A stretch of DNA of 16,187 nt from DATCRE01 sp964235605 (GTDB lineage Bacteria > Bacteroidota > Bacteroidia > Cytophagales > Cyclobacteriaceae). Below are positions 14,208-16,187 of this stretch, piece by piece. The translations under genes and the position numbers were made by a program. How positions within the stretch are numbered: position 1 is the stretch's first letter; each line of letters begins with the position of its first letter. The notes under the pieces were generated by a model. It made no database searches and had not been told where the DNA came from. It saw only the letters and a program-made list of their open reading frames with translations. The stretch spans positions 1 through 16,187 of the forward strand of contig CAXSCR010000076.1 of the NCBI GenBank assembly GCA_964235605.1, written 5' to 3'.

Positions 14208-14624
14208 TTAATGTTTATCACTAAATTCCAATCGTAAACTCTTTCGACTCAAATTATTATGACCAAGGACACTATCTATCTTTGATATGCTCTGGGCTTC
14301 AAATAGAAAATTATTATTACAACACTTTAGATCTTTTTTATTAGAAATAATTAAATAATAATGTACATGGTTTTCAGAAGGTGCTATTTCTATTAACATC
14401 ACACGACTATCTAACCAAATCTTTTTAATGTTACCTTCTATAGACTTATCTGAATCACATCCCAATTTACACTCTACCTTGTATAACTTTTCTGAGTACT
14501 TATAGAGATAGTAATCATCTACAAGTTTTTCGGTACTGAGATAGTCATTTCCATTTATACAGCGAAATAAAATAGTCGATAATATTAAAACATTTAATAA
14601 TTTTAAGCCTTTATTCAACTGCAT
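14208..14624 (-). CDS. Small lipoprotein, candidate immunity protein for the second Rhs
   Basis: This 138-residue protein has a hydrophobic leader (LKLLNVLILSTILFRC) ending at Cys22 in a lipobox-like position, so it is probably lipid-anchored. The mature part has LVDDYYLYKYSEKLYKVECKLGC, then strands (VMLIEIAPSENHVHYYLIISN) and four more cysteines, in pairs, that may form disulfides outside the cytoplasm. Its start overlaps the end of the rhs gene by 14 bp in another frame, which implies tight translational coupling. In polymorphic toxin systems such a gene normally encodes the cognate immunity protein; that is inferred from position only. No known family is recognised. Confidence 0.72.
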   Translation of the reverse strand: MQLNKGLKLLNVLILSTILFRCINGNDYLSTEKLVDDYYLYKYSEKLYKVECKLGCDSDKSIEGNIKKIWLDSRVMLIEIAPSENHVHYYLIISNKKDLKCCNNNFLFEAQSISKIDSVLGHNNLSRKSLRLEFSDKH

Positions 14625-16187
14625 TTTGAACTTCTTCTTTAGTAAAACTAAAATTGTATTCTTGGTATGTCGTGGACATCATGCCCCGATCTGACTCACC
14701 GCGTTCATGATTAACTTCATTCCTTTCTCCTTGATGAAACATAAGTGACCACTGATTTTTATCATCAACCACCTTTATATCTAAAGTACCTGATTTTTCA
14801 TTATAATTAAAGTAATATGTTGCTGTTCCTGTGAATTGTGCCGCATTGGTAAGGCCTTCTTCCACGGGACTGGAATCTTTCCAAGGATACCCAAAGTTGG
14901 ATTGATAGTGAGTAGGCATAATATTTCTTTCTCCCTTCTTATATTCTTCGTACCCTTTCCAAAAGGCTTCAACAGCCTCGTCTGTTAAATTAGATTCCTT
15001 TAATGATTGGGTAATCGGCTCATTGGGACCGAATGTCCGTTTTTCCTCACCTAAGCCTAATATAAATTCCCCTGTTACTCCTACCATCTGCTTCTTATGA
15101 TCTGAACTACTTACCATTGCATCAAGTTTCTCCTCGATTTTCTCTTCTGCATAGTCCACCACTGAGTTAACAACTATACCTACGACGTAAGCAGTAGCCT
15201 TCTTGATTAAGGTAACTCCGAAAATCTTAGCTCTATTGTAAAGCTCATTTGGTAACTCTTCCGCGCCATCTAAATCAACATTCCTAATTGGACCATTTCC
15301 TGCAAACTGGTATGGTGTATACCAAGGATAAGACTTCGTTAAGGGGTCCACACTTAAAAATTTAGCAATCCCTGGATTATATATTCTAAAGCCATAGTCA
15401 TATGTAGTCTTGCCAAATTCATCACTATCATCCTTCTCTTTACCATTGTATCCGTATCTATACCCACCGTTCGCAACCTCATTACCCGGATAATACCTCC
15501 TCGGCATCTGCATACCAAACGGATAGTAGTTGTAATAGCCCTTAGTAATCGCATAATTATTTATGTGAAGGCCGTTTACTGTTGCCATCTTCACATCAGT
15601 AATTACAACGTTCACATTCCCAAGATGATCTTTAATCTCATAATCCTTTTCACCCACAGTTCTTGCATAAATGCCTTCCAGTGGCTTCAGGTTTGCATTG
15701 ATTTTGTGTGTCTGATTCATAAGATAGCCTGTACCTGCTGCTGTTAACACAAAGTTTTGTGCCGGCTGTGCCGTAAGTGTTCCCGCTGCATTTACATCAT
15801 AGGCTTCTACCGTTGTACTATTGCGTATGGCTACATGCAGCTTACTATCTCTCCCCCTTCGTATTTGTCCTGATTTGCCACTTTGTAATAGCTGACCAGT
15901 GGCGTCTTTTACATCTGCACACCATAACCCTTCCGTTGTATTCAATGGAAGCGTTGCTGTAACAGTACGCTGATTGAACATAATCTTCTGTCCGTCTTTT
16001 GTAAAGTCTACACTGAGCGGAAGCGATGAACCTACTATCGCTAATGTATTCACAGGTCGTATTAGAGTCTGTGCTGAACCATCACTGCTCTGCAACATTA
16101 AGTCCGAACCTAGATTAAACATGTTTATCTCTGCACTGCGCTGTGAAGTCCAGCCAATGGATTTGGTATAGTTAACAGCCAGTAACT
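14611..16187 (-). CDS. RHS-repeat-associated core protein with C-terminal tip (5' end beyond window)
   Basis: The frame is open from the right edge to 14611; an inner Met lies at 16122, but the reading clearly continues upstream (LLAVNYTKSIGWTSQRSAEIN). It parallels the first rhs gene: propeller-like part, DHLGNVNVVITDVK, YYPFGMQMPRRYYPGNEVANGGYRYGYNGKEKDD, then a different core end, YGFRIYNPGIAKFLSVDP and YQFAGNGPIRNVDLDG. The tip of about 220 residues follows, with a possible hydrophobic helix (ATAYVVGIVVNSVVDYAEEK), a charged middle, and a strand-rich end (ATYYFNYNEKSGTLDIKVVD, WSLMFHQGERN). The tip has no family I recognise. The downstream lipoprotein gene overlaps its stop. The visible part has no interruption, so this copy may be functional. 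Confidence 0.88.
   Translation of the reverse strand, partial: LLAVNYTKSIGWTSQRSAEINMFNLGSDLMLQSSDGSAQTLIRPVNTLAIVGSSLPLSVDFTKDGQKIMFNQRTVTATLPLNTTEGLWCADVKDATGQLLQSGKSGQIRRGRDSKLHVAIRNSTTVEAYDVNAAGTLTAQPAQNFVLTAAGTGYLMNQTHKINANLKPLEGIYARTVGEKDYEIKDHLGNVNVVITDVKMATVNGLHINNYAITKGYYNYYPFGMQMPRRYYPGNEVANGGYRYGYNGKEKDDSDEFGKTTYDYGFRIYNPGIAKFLSVDPLTKSYPWYTPYQFAGNGPIRNVDLDGAEELPNELYNRAKIFGVTLIKKATAYVVGIVVNSVVDYAEEKIEEKLDAMVSSSDHKKQMVGVTGEFILGLGEEKRTFGPNEPITQSLKESNLTDEAVEAFWKGYEEYKKGERNIMPTHYQSNFGYPWKDSSPVEEGLTNAAQFTGTATYYFNYNEKSGTLDIKVVDDKNQWSLMFHQGERNEVNHERGESDRGMMSTTYQEYNFSFTKEEVQNAVE

Noticed and set aside
14781..15554. Alternative minus-strand frames inside the second rhs gene
   Set aside because: They lie in other frames of a long gene that contains all the Rhs core motifs.

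Overview
The window looks like an accessory island from a member of the Bacteroidota. The reasons are the moderately AT-rich DNA, the Bacteroidota style of Rhs proteins (GYYEGD, DHLGNVNVV, YYPFGM motifs), the absence of strong Shine-Dalgarno sites before most genes, and the types of transposase present. No housekeeping gene, tRNA or rRNA was seen.

Layout. 1-169: 5' end of a probable group II intron (minus strand, running off the left edge), abutting a 211-bp REP-like miniature element (175-385). 456-1502: DUF1016/YhcG-type PDDEXK nuclease gene. 1564-1698: tail of a tyrosine integrase, cut by a RAYT transposon (1701-2370) that carries an intact HUH/Y1 transposase. A second miniature copy follows (2392-2602). 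2697-3995: an IS110-family element with a DEDD transposase and a leader that folds like a bridge RNA, apparently inserted in a degenerate copy of the REP element. 4014-4307: gene remnant plus half a REP element, duplicated at 13905-14118. 4806-5318: secreted MORN-like repeat protein. 5305-9820 and 12198-12624: a large rhs gene (minus strand) split by a complete IS66 element (9821-12197, 8-bp target duplication) and cut at its 5' side by another REP element (12625-12836), with an exported transglutaminase-like protein overlapping its 3' end. 12897-13491: orphan C-terminal tip plus small lipoprotein. 13494-14118: miniature element and gene remnant. 14208-16187: second rhs gene (partial at the right edge) with an overlapping lipoprotein gene.

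How it fits together. The cargo is a row of three minus-strand modules. Each has an Rhs-type protein, or the stump of a large protein, followed by a small exported or lipid-anchored protein. This is the usual layout of polymorphic toxins and their immunity proteins. The borders between modules are marked by REP elements related to the resident RAYT. Three 211-bp copies are identical and are internal-deletion derivatives of a RAYT transposon: they still encode a one-base-frameshifted version of the transposase N-terminus. A fourth copy (12625-12836) is a different deletion that keeps the transposase C-terminus. Other mobile elements (group II intron, IS110) sit next to or inside the REP hairpins, so the repeats seem to act as landing sites as well as module borders.

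The strongest points are the RAYT/miniature-element relationship, the IS110 guide-RNA candidate, the exact IS66 insertion and the three Rhs modules. The functions of the Rhs tips, the lipoproteins and the duplicated gene remnant are not recognised.
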